A stretch of 64,000 nucleotides of DNA from an uncultured Flavobacteriales bacterium (GTDB lineage Bacteria > Bacteroidota > Bacteroidia > Flavobacteriales_G > Salibacteraceae): assembly GCA_937899835.1 (NCBI GenBank), contig CALCCE010000011.1, forward strand, positions 1 through 64,000, given 5' to 3'. Both the position numbers and the translations under genes were made by a program. The first letter of the stretch is position 1. Every line of letters begins with the position of its first letter. The notes beneath the pieces are model-generated. The model was not told where the DNA came from, made no database searches, and worked only from the letters and a program-made list of their open reading frames with translations. Positions 11,354-21,139 of this stretch are shown one piece after another.

Positions 11354-13684
11354 ATGATCGACCACCCCAACCCAGACCCCACTGTCACCTATTTCATCGT
11401 TGTACACGGCATTGGCCAACAACGACACAACGAAACAGTACTGAATGTCATCAATCGAATGGCAGAAGTACGTACTGCAGAAAATGCGCAATTGGCGCTC
11501 GAAAAAGCAGGTTTACTGAAAGCGGAAAGCCCAGCCAGGAAAAAGTTCAAAAAGGCATTGCGCAAGGTGCGCAACCGGCAAAACATTGAGGTAGTTTCTT
11601 TGGGTATGCTGGCCTCGCAAACCGGGACGCCAGAGGTAGAGAAAAACGGCAAACTCAGTTTTAAACACTGTCGCACGTGGTCAGAATTCGAGGGCATTTC
11701 AGCGCAGAAAAGATCGGAAGCAGGTGACCCTTTTTTTGAAGGGAAACTGGCTTTTGAAGGTGAAAATTTGCGGTTTGTGGATTTCACATGGTCCGATCTG
11801 CTGGAAAAACACTTTTCGCAAACCGGCCAGAGCCTCGGCACCTGGACCAAAAGCTTGATTGGTCGGTATTCCATCAACATGCACGGCACCGATCCCGACA
11901 GTGGTTGGATAAAACCCCTGTTGGAGAGCTTGGCTGAAACCATGCAGTTTGTAGAAAATTTGCTGGGCTGGCGGTGGAGTAGCCTCAAAAAAACAATTTT
12001 CGATTCGTACCTGGGGGATGTTCAGATTTATGGAGAAAACCTCCGGGTGAGGGGCGAAGCAGTTCGTCGGTTTCACAACCTGATGGACAAGCTGGAATGG
12101 GCGCACTTCAGGCAGTTTATTTTTACGCCTGAGGAAGAAGAAAAGGCCCTGGCATTCTTTCTCAATACCCAGGATATTGATTCCGACGAAAAGCCTACTG
12201 CTGCGCATTTGAACGCCTTTGAAGAGCACCTTAAAGTGCGCTACCGGGAGGGAGAACGCGCAAAGGTGAAACCCAACTATGTGATTTTGGCTCACAGCCT
12301 GGGTACGGTGCTATCCATGGATGCTTTGTTATATGCGTTCTCCAGGCGCGATCTGCAATCGCCCTACAACCGGGATCGCTTCGTTAATCTACCGTTTGCG
12401 GGCTACGAAAGGCCTACCGATCCGTTTACTTCGGGAGGCTTTGTAGGAGACCGCTGGATAAGCAATGTCTCGTCTTTTGTGACCCTCGGCTCCCCAATCG
12501 ATAAGTACCTCACCTTATGGTGGAACAATTATCACTATTTGGATGCTTTGCCCAACACGGCGAACCCAGACGGTTGGGAGCCCGACCGCGAGGCCTTGAA
12601 AGCGGTTTTTGACCTTCCTGAAGCGCCCTTTATCCGGCATTACAACTATTGCGATGAGCAAGACCCGGTGGGCCACAACCTCGATCGGTTCAGCTCAAAG
12701 GCCATCTATTCCCAGCTGTTCTGCCAGGAAAACGAAGATTTACCGTTTCCAAACAAAGAGGACCATGTATTTAGCCGCTATGCCTGGACGGGCCTGGCCC
12801 ACGAAAAGTATTGGTCTGATGTGTACTTGTTTCGAAGAATTCTCCAGCTTACCGTCGATTTACCGGCAGGAACTGCAAAGAAGGAAGAGTTGGAAGATGG
12901 TTCGCGCCTGGATCAATTTTGGACCTACTGGGTAGTGATCCTGTTGGTGTACTTGTTTCCTCCCTTGGCAGGTGCCTGCACCAGTGCAGCTCTTTTCGGC
13001 TGGTTCTGGACGGTTTACCTTGAATCTGGGTTTTCAAGTGCTTTCGTTCCTCTGATTTTCACGTTCTCCTCCATTTATCTTTTTCGTAAGATCATTCACA
13101 TGTCCATCACCTGGCGACAGGTGGTCAAATCAAAAAACCGAGGAGAAAAAGCCAATTACCGCAAGCAAAACCGGGCGAGGGTGTTCAAATACATTTTGGT
13201 TCCGGCTATTACCATCACCCTGCTCACCCTTTCGGGTTTGCAGTTGTTGGCCTTGCTGGCAGAACGCACGCAATGGGGCAACCCGGTAATTCCGTATGAA
13301 AAACAATCGGTGCTCTATGTTCTGCCTATTTTAGCGGCAGCGCTTCCTTTGCTGGTCTTTTTCTTGCGGAAGAAGATCGCGCACATCCCGCCTCGTGTAA
13401 ATTCATTGCTGCCCGACCTGCTTTCGTCGGTGGTGTTCTTTGGTTCCGGACTACTGGTCTACCGTTTGTTTCTTATCTCCTTTGACAATGCTTCCTGGTC
13501 GTTTCTTTACCCTTGGAACCACTCGATGCCATCCTGGGTTGGCCTGTTGTTGAGTTTTGGCTTTTTGAGTTGGCTCTTCACCGTTTTTGATTTTGTTTTA
13601 ATGCGAAATCGATTCAAAAACCTCGAACGCCAATCCCAGCAATTTGTGAAGCAAAAACAATACTTCAAAAAGTCGAAAAAATAG
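11354..13684 (+). CDS. Alpha/beta-hydrolase-like protein with C-terminal membrane segments
   Basis: 776 aa from ATG 11354. The N-terminal half is cytoplasmic in character: TYFIVVHGIGQQR near residue 15 resembles the oxyanion-loop strand of alpha/beta hydrolases, and NYVILAHSLGTVLSMDAL around residues 309-326 is a lipase-like nucleophile elbow with Ser315 (AHSLG). After about residue 525 come hydrophobic segments (YWVVILLVYLFPPLAG, FVPLIFTFSSIYLF, ILVPAITITLLTLSGL, VLYVLPILAAALPLLVFF and two more), so the enzyme domain is tethered by about six TM helices. The substrate is unknown; lipid or ester hydrolysis is a guess. A TTG 30 bp upstream is a less likely start. A -7-like TATTTTAG lies at 11293-11300. 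Confidence 0.7.
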   Translation: MIDHPNPDPTVTYFIVVHGIGQQRHNETVLNVINRMAEVRTAENAQLALEKAGLLKAESPARKKFKKALRKVRNRQNIEVVSLGMLASQTGTPEVEKNGKLSFKHCRTWSEFEGISAQKRSEAGDPFFEGKLAFEGENLRFVDFTWSDLLEKHFSQTGQSLGTWTKSLIGRYSINMHGTDPDSGWIKPLLESLAETMQFVENLLGWRWSSLKKTIFDSYLGDVQIYGENLRVRGEAVRRFHNLMDKLEWAHFRQFIFTPEEEEKALAFFLNTQDIDSDEKPTAAHLNAFEEHLKVRYREGERAKVKPNYVILAHSLGTVLSMDALLYAFSRRDLQSPYNRDRFVNLPFAGYERPTDPFTSGGFVGDRWISNVSSFVTLGSPIDKYLTLWWNNYHYLDALPNTANPDGWEPDREALKAVFDLPEAPFIRHYNYCDEQDPVGHNLDRFSSKAIYSQLFCQENEDLPFPNKEDHVFSRYAWTGLAHEKYWSDVYLFRRILQLTVDLPAGTAKKEELEDGSRLDQFWTYWVVILLVYLFPPLAGACTSAALFGWFWTVYLESGFSSAFVPLIFTFSSIYLFRKIIHMSITWRQVVKSKNRGEKANYRKQNRARVFKYILVPAITITLLTLSGLQLLALLAERTQWGNPVIPYEKQSVLYVLPILAAALPLLVFFLRKKIAHIPPRVNSLLPDLLSSVVFFGSGLLVYRLFLISFDNASWSFLYPWNHSMPSWVGLLLSFGFLSWLFTVFDFVLMRNRFKNLERQSQQFVKQKQYFKKSKK

Positions 13685-13733
13685 AAACTTACGAGGGTCT
13701 TGTTGCGTAACGGATGTTCCAAACTTTTACTGC

Positions 13734-14168
13734 ATGAATCAGGAAAGAACACACTACGCAACCCTGAAGAATAACGTAGGCCAGGTACACTGCCGCATTG
13801 AATACGATTTTGACCAGCACACCATTTACTCTACCTGGTTCGGTTTTCACGAATTAGAAGACACCCAACGCGGTCTTTTGAAACTTCTCGAACTTCAGGA
13901 AAAACACGCCGGGCACTTTCACAAAGGCATGGCCAATACCCAAGCGGTGGAAGGCAGCTGGGCAGGGGCCAACGACTGGATAGAAACTGAGTATATGCCC
14001 CGCAACATTCAATCCGGATCGCGCAAATCGGCCATGGTAGTGGGAGAAGATATTTTTAACCAAATGTCGAGTGACGATCTCATTAACCGGGTCGGCGACC
14101 TGATAACCATTCGCACCTTTGGCAACGTGGAAGAAGCTCAAACTTGGTTAGACGCGCCTGAAAACTAA
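13734..14168 (+). CDS. STAS/SpoIIAA-like domain protein, hypothetical
   Basis: 144 aa, soluble, no signal peptide. The layout (YDFDQHTIYSTWFGF at 20-35, a helix LLKLLELQEKH, a central DWIETEYMPR, the MVVGEDIFNQMSSDD segment, and a final NVEEAQTWLDA) resembles the small STAS/SpoIIAA-like or 'STAS/SEC14' proteins common in Bacteroidota, in which the C-terminal VEEAxxWL is characteristic. No catalytic residues are evident. It lies 50 bp after the hydrolase gene and 50 bp before the peroxiredoxin, in the same direction, so the three may be co-transcribed. The family assignment is tentative. Confidence 0.6.
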   Translation: MNQERTHYATLKNNVGQVHCRIEYDFDQHTIYSTWFGFHELEDTQRGLLKLLELQEKHAGHFHKGMANTQAVEGSWAGANDWIETEYMPRNIQSGSRKSAMVVGEDIFNQMSSDDLINRVGDLITIRTFGNVEEAQTWLDAPEN

Positions 14169-14217
14169 GATTCCGCATATCCCGCAACAATCCAGGCGTT
14201 TGCTTGTTTCCTAAATT

Positions 14218-14733
14218 GTGGGAAATGCTATCCAATCCAGAGAATTACAGGTAGGAGATCAATCGCCCGTTTTTCGGCTGAAAGACCAGGACGGAAAGTG
14301 GGTTGACCTTCGCCACCTCATTGGTAGAAAAGTTCTGGTGATCTTTTTCTACCCTAAAGACAATACCCGAGTTTGCACCAAAGAGGCCTGTCAATTTCGA
14401 GACGAGTACGAAGATTTCATCGATGCCGGAGCCGAAGTAGTGGGCATTAGTACCGATAGTGTGAAATCCCACGAGCAGTTTGCGGGTAGAAACAACCTTC
14501 CCTATCGCATTCTTAGCGATCCTAAGAAAATAGCGGTCAATCAATTTGGAGTCCCCGGATTTTTATTTGGCTGGTTTACTGGCCGTGTGACGTACATCAT
14601 TGACAGGAATGGAATCATTCGGCACATCACCAATTCGATTCGTGACGCAGACCGACACGTGCACGAAGCATTGAAAGTGGTGAAAACACTTCAGCAAGAA
14701 AATTCAGGCAAGGCCAAAGGCAATCCGGCCTAA
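14218..14733 (+). CDS. Peroxiredoxin, PrxQ/Bcp type
   Basis: 171 aa thiol peroxidase reducing hydroperoxides in the cytoplasm. It shows the PxxxTxxC site (P46, T50, C53) and a second Cys at 58, the spacing of the alpha2-located resolving Cys in PrxQ/Bcp enzymes. DEYEDFIDAGAEVVGISTDS and VPGFLFGWFTGRVTYIIDRNG complete the fold. The residue after the catalytic Thr is Arg rather than the usual Pro. An in-frame stop sits at 14212-14214 and there is no internal Met, so GTG at 14218 is almost certainly the start. The stop overlaps that of the converging kinase gene. Confidence 0.9.
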   Translation: MGNAIQSRELQVGDQSPVFRLKDQDGKWVDLRHLIGRKVLVIFFYPKDNTRVCTKEACQFRDEYEDFIDAGAEVVGISTDSVKSHEQFAGRNNLPYRILSDPKKIAVNQFGVPGFLFGWFTGRVTYIIDRNGIIRHITNSIRDADRHVHEALKVVKTLQQENSGKAKGNPA

Positions 14734-17700
14734 TCTCCAGAGTAAACCGGCAGGGTAACGTAAAAACTGGTCCCCTCTCCCTTTTTCGTCTCAAACCAAA
14801 CTAATCCACCGGCATTGGTGATCATGTTGCGCACCATGGCCAAACCAAGGCCCATGCCGGCAGTTTTGGTGGTGAAGTTGGGCACAAAAATACGGTCGAC
14901 CAATTCGTCAGGAATTCCGGTTCCATTGTCTTTAACCTCTATGAGGACATCTGAATGCCGGTGGGTCAGCAGCACTTCGATTTTTCCATTACGATCCTCT
15001 GGAATAGCCTGAATAGCGTTTTTGATGAGGTTATTGAAAACCCTCAACAAGTGATCCTTGTCCGCAAACACCGGTGGAGAATCACCAGAAACGTTCTTGA
15101 AGTGCAGCTCAATACGTGGAAGATCAGTATACAAGTCAATGACCGATTGCAACACCTGATCGATGGTCAACACCTCACTTTTGGCGCGCGGCATCTTGGC
15201 AAAATTGCTGAACTCGCTCGCAATGCTCGAAAGGGTATCGATTTGCTCAATCAAAGTAGTACTCACCCGTTTCAACCGGCCGTCGAATTCTTCCGGCCGC
15301 TCTTGCCATGCCCTGAGCAGGTGTTGTACGCTGAGCTTCATGGGAGTCAACGGATTTTTGATCTCGTGGGCCACTTGTTTGGCCATTTCCCGCCAGGCAC
15401 TTTCCCGTTCACTCTGCGCCAACTTTTCAGCACTGCTTTCCAATTCGGCCACTTTTCGGTTATATACCGTTACCAGGCTTCCAATCTCATCTCGACCATC
15501 GTAAGCAATGGCTTCGTTGGTTTTACCCAACTCCACCTGGCTCAGCATGTTTTGCAACAGCCGCAGCGGTTGAGTAATGATGTTGGAGATGAGCAGGGCC
15601 ACCACTACCGAAAGGGCAAACAACAACACGTAAATATTGATCAACGCCACTAAGAAAGAACTGATCTCGTTCTCCAACTCCGATTGCTTGGCAAAGTAGG
15701 GCAGGTTGAGGTAAGCCATGAGTTTACCCTGTTTGTTGTAAAAAGGAACATAGGCCGACAAGTAAGAGAGTTTACCAATGCTCTCTTCGTGGATAAATTC
15801 ACTTTTTTGGCGTTGGTGCATCTCGTAAAAAGCCTCTGCATTCATGGTGCGCCCCAGCAAGCCTTCATTGAAAAGTTTTGGCCGCGATGTAGCCAATAAT
15901 GTGCCTTGTGGACTATACAGAGTGATGTCGGTGAAGAACACGTTGGAAAACTTGGTGAGAATCGCATATTTATAACCGGGAGTAGCCTGCTTCAGATTGC
16001 TCAGTCCGCCCAGTTTATTGTCCACTTCAATGAGTACCGATTGGATTTTCTCACTGATGTTTTTGAAGTTCTTCTCCTTGTATTGCCGGTTGATGTAATA
16101 GCTTGTTCCCAACCCAAAGAGAATAAGCGATGCCAGAATAACGGTTACCAGCAAAAACTGCACCTTGCTGTGAAAGCTAAAGCGGGTAAGGTGGTTGTTT
16201 TTCCGTACGCTGCGCAACAAGATCAACAGTAAGACGATAAGGCTGAAAAAAGCAAACAGGTAGGAGAAAGTAGTTGCCCTGGCCAGGAGATCTTCTTCGG
16301 GCTTGCTTACTACTACCATTAAGTCTTTGGCAATTCGGTAAACCAGGTGGTCGTTCTCGTCCTGGCTAAGGTATTCCTGATAAGGCCCCATAGCTCCAAA
16401 CTCCCGGGTGGTGAGCGGAAAAGAAATGCTCCCGTATTCGTAGCGCAACTCCTGGGATTTGTACTTGGCAATAGAATAGCCGGTAAGGTCCAGGTAAACC
16501 TGATTTTTCTTATCCAACAAGAGGTCAGGAAAACCGATTTTCTCAGGTATCAGTTTGGATTCCAGCACTAAGTAAGTGGTCCCGGCGAGGCTATCAATGC
16601 CTGGAAACTTCAGTTTCAGAATGTAGTTTTCCTGTTCTTTAAAATTGTCGATGTAGTAAAATCGATTCCCTTGATTGTCGCGCCCGTAGTTGCCAATCAG
16701 GTTTTCGAAATAGCGCGGGTTGCTTTTCCGTTTGTCTGCAGCCGCCCCAATGGCCAACTGTCCGTTGGGTTTGAAAACGTAGGCCTGAAGGTTGTATTTG
16801 GAGAAATAACCGTTGAAATACTGCTGCTCTAAGCGTTTCTCAAAACCGCTTTGATCAAAACTATCCAGTTGACTGAAATAATCTCGCACCGTTAGGTCGT
16901 TCATTAGGCGTTGCTCCATCTCCTGGTAGAGCAGCTCCGCAATGGGATCTTCGTCCTCCGACAGCTTTTCCGCCTTCAATATCCGTTCACGGTGCTCTTT
17001 TTCGGAGGAATAGCGCGTTAATGCGGAAGCCGCATACAATGAAAATACGGTGAGCAACAGAATCACCGAACCAAAGGAGTAGGATTTTCCGCGGTCACGG
17101 ATTACGGCCAGGATCGAAGCCACCAATAAGGGCCAAGTAATCAGCGCCCAACTTACCGGATAGATGGACACTGCAATACCCAAGAACAGCAAGTACCCTA
17201 CTCCAATCATAAACGACTCTGAAGTTACCGGGAGCGATAAGGTCCCGAAAAGGCTCAGCACCTTATCAAACAACAGGAAGTAGGCAAACAGCATGACCCC
17301 AATCACAAAAATGCCCTGGTAGCTGTAGCCTTCCAACGCAAAAAGGTTGTTGACATTAAAAGAAATATTACTGTCGATGATGAGCCCTTCCACCAGGCTA
17401 TCGCACACCAGCGATAAGCTAAACAGCCCGGCGGAGGTGATAGCAACCAACCACAGTCGAGCATCCTGGAAACGCGAACTGGCTTTCAATACCGGAAGTT
17501 CCAGTCGGGTATTAAGTAAATAAGCCAGGTAAAAGAAGACCAGCATGTTGAGGCTCAAGTCGCCCAAAGAGGGAAACCATTCGGAAGCTCCGTAGGCCTC
17601 AGGACCAAACATGCCTAACTCGTAGAATGAAACCGGAAGTTCAAGGGAAATGGAAAGTGCTCGAATGCCTAAAACAACCCCAACATGTGCTATTAGCGTC

Positions 17701-18452
17701 ATGTTTTTTCCCCAGCGATTAGCGATCCGAGCGAACGTTTCATGCAAGTAGATCAACAGCAACAACAACCCGATCAAATCCACCAGCAACAACACCAACC
17801 TTCTACCGCGTAAATTCTTGTCGTTGTCGGGAAAACGAATGGAGCATAGGTCATTTCCCTCCCGTGTTTTTACGTTAAGCCGATCGATACTGCTGAGGGC
17901 CACAACTGCATCGGGGCTTAAACTAAACCCTGCTTGAAAACTGTTAACCAGATAATTATTCTGGTAAGGATATACTTTTTTGAGTAAAATCAAACCCACC
18001 CATAAGATGGGACCTTCCCGGCGTTTGCGCACTTCATACCACCCATCTGGCAAACGCACCAGGGGTGAGTGAAAACTGCTTCGGTTTTGTACCCGATCTA
18101 CCGGTACTGAATTGCCCGACCAGAAAACCAACGTATCAGCTTGGTACTGCAGCACCAGAAAGCCGTCGGTGTCATACAACTCCGGCCACCGACTGTCTGG
18201 TTTCGAAAACTCTTCCCAAAGCTCAATGGTCAACTGTGGTGCCAATTCCCCAAGGAGCAGGTCCATTTTCTGCTCTTTTTGGTGCAATACCTTCTCAAAG
18301 GTTTGAATGACCCGTGTAGGCGCCTGATTCAACCAGGAGCTGTAATACAGGAAATGGGAAATGAGCAGGAGGAGCAGGCCGCCCACCAGCCAGGGATAGT
18401 TATGTCGCAATAGCCGATGCACTTTGGCGTGGGTGACCTCCAAAAATAACAT
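14730..18452 (-). CDS. Large multi-TM sensor histidine kinase, NtrY-like
   Basis: 1,240 aa. TM1 at about 20-36; a set of about seven helices between roughly 220 and 480 (e.g. LVLLLVDLIGLLLLLIYL, GIFVIGVMLFAYFLLF); a long extracytoplasmic region to about 730; further helices (LFAFFSLIVLLLILL, LLVTVILASLILFGLG); a second sensor segment; and a last TM leading into HAMP. The kinase core has the H-box with His1029 (QVAHEIKNPLTPMKLSVQHL), the N-box NNLIKNAIQAI, DNGTGIPDE and the G2 box TAGMGLGLAM. This is the NtrY/nitrogen-type HATPase architecture, but the sensory part is far larger than usual. No response regulator is adjacent, so it is an orphan in this window. It is transcribed after the ATP synthase operon, behind its terminator. 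Signal unknown. Confidence 0.92.
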   Translation of the reverse strand: MLFLEVTHAKVHRLLRHNYPWLVGGLLLLLISHFLYYSSWLNQAPTRVIQTFEKVLHQKEQKMDLLLGELAPQLTIELWEEFSKPDSRWPELYDTDGFLVLQYQADTLVFWSGNSVPVDRVQNRSSFHSPLVRLPDGWYEVRKRREGPILWVGLILLKKVYPYQNNYLVNSFQAGFSLSPDAVVALSSIDRLNVKTREGNDLCSIRFPDNDKNLRGRRLVLLLVDLIGLLLLLIYLHETFARIANRWGKNMTLIAHVGVVLGIRALSISLELPVSFYELGMFGPEAYGASEWFPSLGDLSLNMLVFFYLAYLLNTRLELPVLKASSRFQDARLWLVAITSAGLFSLSLVCDSLVEGLIIDSNISFNVNNLFALEGYSYQGIFVIGVMLFAYFLLFDKVLSLFGTLSLPVTSESFMIGVGYLLFLGIAVSIYPVSWALITWPLLVASILAVIRDRGKSYSFGSVILLLTVFSLYAASALTRYSSEKEHRERILKAEKLSEDEDPIAELLYQEMEQRLMNDLTVRDYFSQLDSFDQSGFEKRLEQQYFNGYFSKYNLQAYVFKPNGQLAIGAAADKRKSNPRYFENLIGNYGRDNQGNRFYYIDNFKEQENYILKLKFPGIDSLAGTTYLVLESKLIPEKIGFPDLLLDKKNQVYLDLTGYSIAKYKSQELRYEYGSISFPLTTREFGAMGPYQEYLSQDENDHLVYRIAKDLMVVVSKPEEDLLARATTFSYLFAFFSLIVLLLILLRSVRKNNHLTRFSFHSKVQFLLVTVILASLILFGLGTSYYINRQYKEKNFKNISEKIQSVLIEVDNKLGGLSNLKQATPGYKYAILTKFSNVFFTDITLYSPQGTLLATSRPKLFNEGLLGRTMNAEAFYEMHQRQKSEFIHEESIGKLSYLSAYVPFYNKQGKLMAYLNLPYFAKQSELENEISSFLVALINIYVLLFALSVVVALLISNIITQPLRLLQNMLSQVELGKTNEAIAYDGRDEIGSLVTVYNRKVAELESSAEKLAQSERESAWREMAKQVAHEIKNPLTPMKLSVQHLLRAWQERPEEFDGRLKRVSTTLIEQIDTLSSIASEFSNFAKMPRAKSEVLTIDQVLQSVIDLYTDLPRIELHFKNVSGDSPPVFADKDHLLRVFNNLIKNAIQAIPEDRNGKIEVLLTHRHSDVLIEVKDNGTGIPDELVDRIFVPNFTTKTAGMGLGLAMVRNMITNAGGLVWFETKKGEGTSFYVTLPVYSGD

Positions 18453-18540
18453 TAATCACCCGTGCAGCACAAAGCATACCAAATTCCTTGTGCGGAGGTA
18501 CTGAGAAACGCCCCCAACAACTGGAAAACCACCCATTAGG

Positions 18541-18576
18541 AAAAATAAAAAAAGCGCTCCGTTGCCAGAGCGCTTT
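18541..18576 (-). terminator. Intrinsic terminator of the ATP synthase operon
   Basis: On the minus strand, AAAGCGCTC and GAGCGCTTT form a perfect 9-bp stem (18568-18576 with 18551-18559) around an 8-nt loop, followed by TTTTATTTTT at 18541-18550. It starts 26 bp after the atpG stop and separates the operon from the kinase gene. Confidence 0.92.
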
Positions 18577-18602
18577 CAAAATGAAAATCAGAAGAGTAAG
18601 AA

Positions 18603-19481
18603 TTAGCCGTTGAGCGCTTCTGCTCCACCAACAATCTCGAGGATTTCGTTGGTAATTGCAGCCTGGCGGGCTTTATTGTAAGAGAGTTTCAACTCTTTCA
18701 GGAGTTCGGTTGCGTTGTCGGTCGCCTTGTGCATGGCCGTCATTCGGGCTCCGTGCTCAGAGGCAAACGAATCTTGAAGGGCTTTGAAAAATTGCATTTT
18801 CAGGGACTTGGGAATGAGGTCAGTCACGATCTCTTCTTTCCCTGGCTCGAAAATGTAATCGCTGCTTACGCTGCTGCTTTCTTCGGTTGCGGGTGGTAAT
18901 ACTGGTAAAAACTGCTCAGTGGTCAAATTTTGTACTGCTGCATTTTTAAATGCATTGTACACCAAGATCACCTTATCGAATTGCTTGTTGGCAAAGGCTT
19001 TCATCACCGCTTCGGCAATTTCCGATGAACCCTCAAAATTGAGATCATCGAATACCTCATTGGGGTGCCGTGGAAGTGTAGTGCCCTTGATAGCGTATTC
19101 GGTTCCCCGAAAAGCGTCTTCCACCTTTTTACCGACCGAAAGAACGGTAATGGTAGAACCTTTGTGCTCTTCAATGAGACGTTTGGTTTGTTTCACCACG
19201 TTGGAGTTGAACGCACCACACAAACCGCGGTTAGAAGAGATGGGAATGATCAACACATTCTTTGCCTCCCGCTGCTGCGAGTAAATGCCTTCGGACTCAT
19301 CGAGTGAGCTGCTCAGGTTCGACAGGATTTCCTGAAGCTTAATGGCATAAGGGCGCATTTGAACAATGGCATCTTGTGCCCGCTTCAACTTGGCAGCAGA
19401 AACCATTTTCATGGCCTGTGTGATCTGCCGGGTGGATCCTACCGAAGTAATTCGGTTACGTACCTCTTTTAAGCTTGCCAT
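18603..19481 (-). CDS. atpG: ATP synthase F1 subunit gamma
   Basis: 292 aa, the central rotor stalk of F1. The N-terminal helix MASLKEVRNRITSVGSTRQI and the C-terminal helix with MTAMHKATDNATELLKEL and NKARQAAITNEILEIVGGAEAL are the paired coiled-coil helices that insert into the alpha3beta3 head. Length matches the family. It is the last gene of the operon, 48 bp after atpA, and is followed by the terminator. Start ATG 19481. Confidence 0.98.
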   Translation of the reverse strand: MASLKEVRNRITSVGSTRQITQAMKMVSAAKLKRAQDAIVQMRPYAIKLQEILSNLSSSLDESEGIYSQQREAKNVLIIPISSNRGLCGAFNSNVVKQTKRLIEEHKGSTITVLSVGKKVEDAFRGTEYAIKGTTLPRHPNEVFDDLNFEGSSEIAEAVMKAFANKQFDKVILVYNAFKNAAVQNLTTEQFLPVLPPATEESSSVSSDYIFEPGKEEIVTDLIPKSLKMQFFKALQDSFASEHGARMTAMHKATDNATELLKELKLSYNKARQAAITNEILEIVGGAEALNG

Positions 19482-19529
19482 AGGCGGCTATCTTCTGCGA
19501 ATCACCAAGAGGTGGTTTCGCCGTGCAAC

Positions 19530-21110
19530 TTATGCTTTATAATTGGCGGCCAAATCGGCCCCTACTTTCACCAAAGTATCTTTCACCTCGTCGGTCAGCT
19601 TTCCGCTACGCAAGGTTTCTAAAACGTCTTTGTGCTTGTTTTCCAAGAACTCAAGGTATTCGTTTTCGAATTTCTTAACCTCTTTCACCGGCACATTTTT
19701 CAACAAGCCGTTTACACCAAGGTAGATGATTGCCACTTGCTTCTCAACCGACATGGGCTGGTTTTGGCCTTGCTTCAATATCTCTACGTTACGCTTTCCT
19801 TTGTTCAACACTCCCATGGTGGCAGCATCCAGGTCGGAGCCAAACTTGGCAAACGCTTCCAATTCACGGTATTGCGCCTGGTCCAGTTTCAAAGTACCCG
19901 CTACCTTTTTCATGGATTTGATCTGAGCCGAACCACCTACACGAGATACAGAGATACCTACGTTAATCGCAGGACGTACACCCGAGTTGAAGAGGTTGGC
20001 TTCCAGGAAGATCTGTCCATCGGTAATGGAGATCACGTTGGTTGGAATATAAGCAGAAACGTCACCCGCTTGTGTCTCAATGATCGGCAGTGCAGTGAGT
20101 GATCCCCCACCTTTTACCTGATCTTTCAGCGACTCGGGCAAGTCGTTCATTTGGCTGGCAATTTCGTTGGAATCGTTCACCTTGGCCGCACGTTCGAGCA
20201 AACGCGAGTGAAGGTAGAATACGTCTCCAGGGTAGGCTTCACGACCCGGAGGACGACGAAGCAACAGCGATACCTCACGGTAAGCAACCGCTTGTTTCGA
20301 GAGATCATCGTACACAATCAATGCAGGACGACCGGTATCGCGGAAGAACTCACCAATAGCGGCTCCGGTGAAAGGAGCGTAAAACTGCATCGGTGCAGGA
20401 TCAGAAGCGTTGGCCGCTACTACTACAGTATAAGGCAATGCTCCGTTTTCTTCCAAAGTCTTCACAATACCAGCAACGGTAGATCCTTTCTGACCGATGG
20501 CTACATAGATGCAGAATACTGGCTCTCCGCGATCGTAAAATTCACGCTGGTTGATGATGGTATCGATCGCCACGGTAGTTTTACCGGTTTGGCGGTCACC
20601 AATGATCAACTCCCGTTGGCCACGGCCAATGGGGATCATCGCATCAATGGACTTGATACCCGTTTGCAGTGGCTCGTTTACTGGCTGACGGTAGATTACA
20701 CCGGGAGCTTTCCGCTCCAAAGGCATTTCGAAGGTATCGCCTTCGATAGGACCTTTACCGTCGATGGGGTTACCAAGGGTATCTACCACCCGGCCCAGCA
20801 TGCCGTCACCAACTTTTACCGAAGCAATCAGTTTGGTACGACGAGCGGTGTCGCCTTCTTTAATATCGTTAGAAGTACCAAGCAATACGGCACCCACATT
20901 GTCTTCTTCGAGGTTCAGAACGATTCCCTTGAGTCCGTTGTCGAACTCGATCAACTCTCCGGCTTGCACATGAGACAAGCCGTAGATACGGGCAATACCG
21001 TCTCCCACTTGCAGAACGGTGCCTACTTCTTCCAGTTCCGCTTCGGATTTGAAGCCTGCCAGTTGCTCCCGAAGGATGGCGGATACTTCTGCCGGTTTTA
21101 CTTCAGCCAT
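19530..21110 (-). CDS. atpA: ATP synthase F1 subunit alpha
   Basis: 526 aa, non-catalytic nucleotide-binding subunit of F1. The P-loop GDRQTGKT is at 171-178; [17 protein letters not shown] and the DELSKQ-like [12 protein letters not shown] segment are typical of alpha. Beta (atpD) and epsilon (atpC) are not in this window, consistent with the Bacteroidota habit of keeping atpDC elsewhere. Start ATG 21110; 29 bp from atpH. Confidence 0.98.
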   Translation of the reverse strand: MAEVKPAEVSAILREQLAGFKSEAELEEVGTVLQVGDGIARIYGLSHVQAGELIEFDNGLKGIVLNLEEDNVGAVLLGTSNDIKEGDTARRTKLIASVKVGDGMLGRVVDTLGNPIDGKGPIEGDTFEMPLERKAPGVIYRQPVNEPLQTGIKSIDAMIPIGRGQRELIIGDRQTGKTTVAIDTIINQREFYDRGEPVFCIYVAIGQKGSTVAGIVKTLEENGALPYTVVVAANASDPAPMQFYAPFTGAAIGEFFRDTGRPALIVYDDLSKQAVAYREVSLLLRRPPGREAYPGDVFYLHSRLLERAAKVNDSNEIASQMNDLPESLKDQVKGGGSLTALPIIETQAGDVSAYIPTNVISITDGQIFLEANLFNSGVRPAINVGISVSRVGGSAQIKSMKKVAGTLKLDQAQYRELEAFAKFGSDLDAATMGVLNKGKRNVEILKQGQNQPMSVEKQVAIIYLGVNGLLKNVPVKEVKKFENEYLEFLENKHKDVLETLRSGKLTDEVKDTLVKVGADLAANYKA

Positions 21111-21139
21111 TGTTGATGGTTTTTGTGTTATGCCGCCGA

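Noticed and set aside
11389-12295. Two minus-strand frames of about 200 aa
   Set aside because: They are shadows of the hydrolase gene, with no family signature and no plausible start context.
14955-15653. 232-aa plus-strand frame
   Set aside because: It is antisense to the kinase core, whose H, N and G boxes are intact.
20151-21116. 321-aa plus-strand frame
   Set aside because: It is antisense to atpA, whose P-loop and full-length homology are clear.
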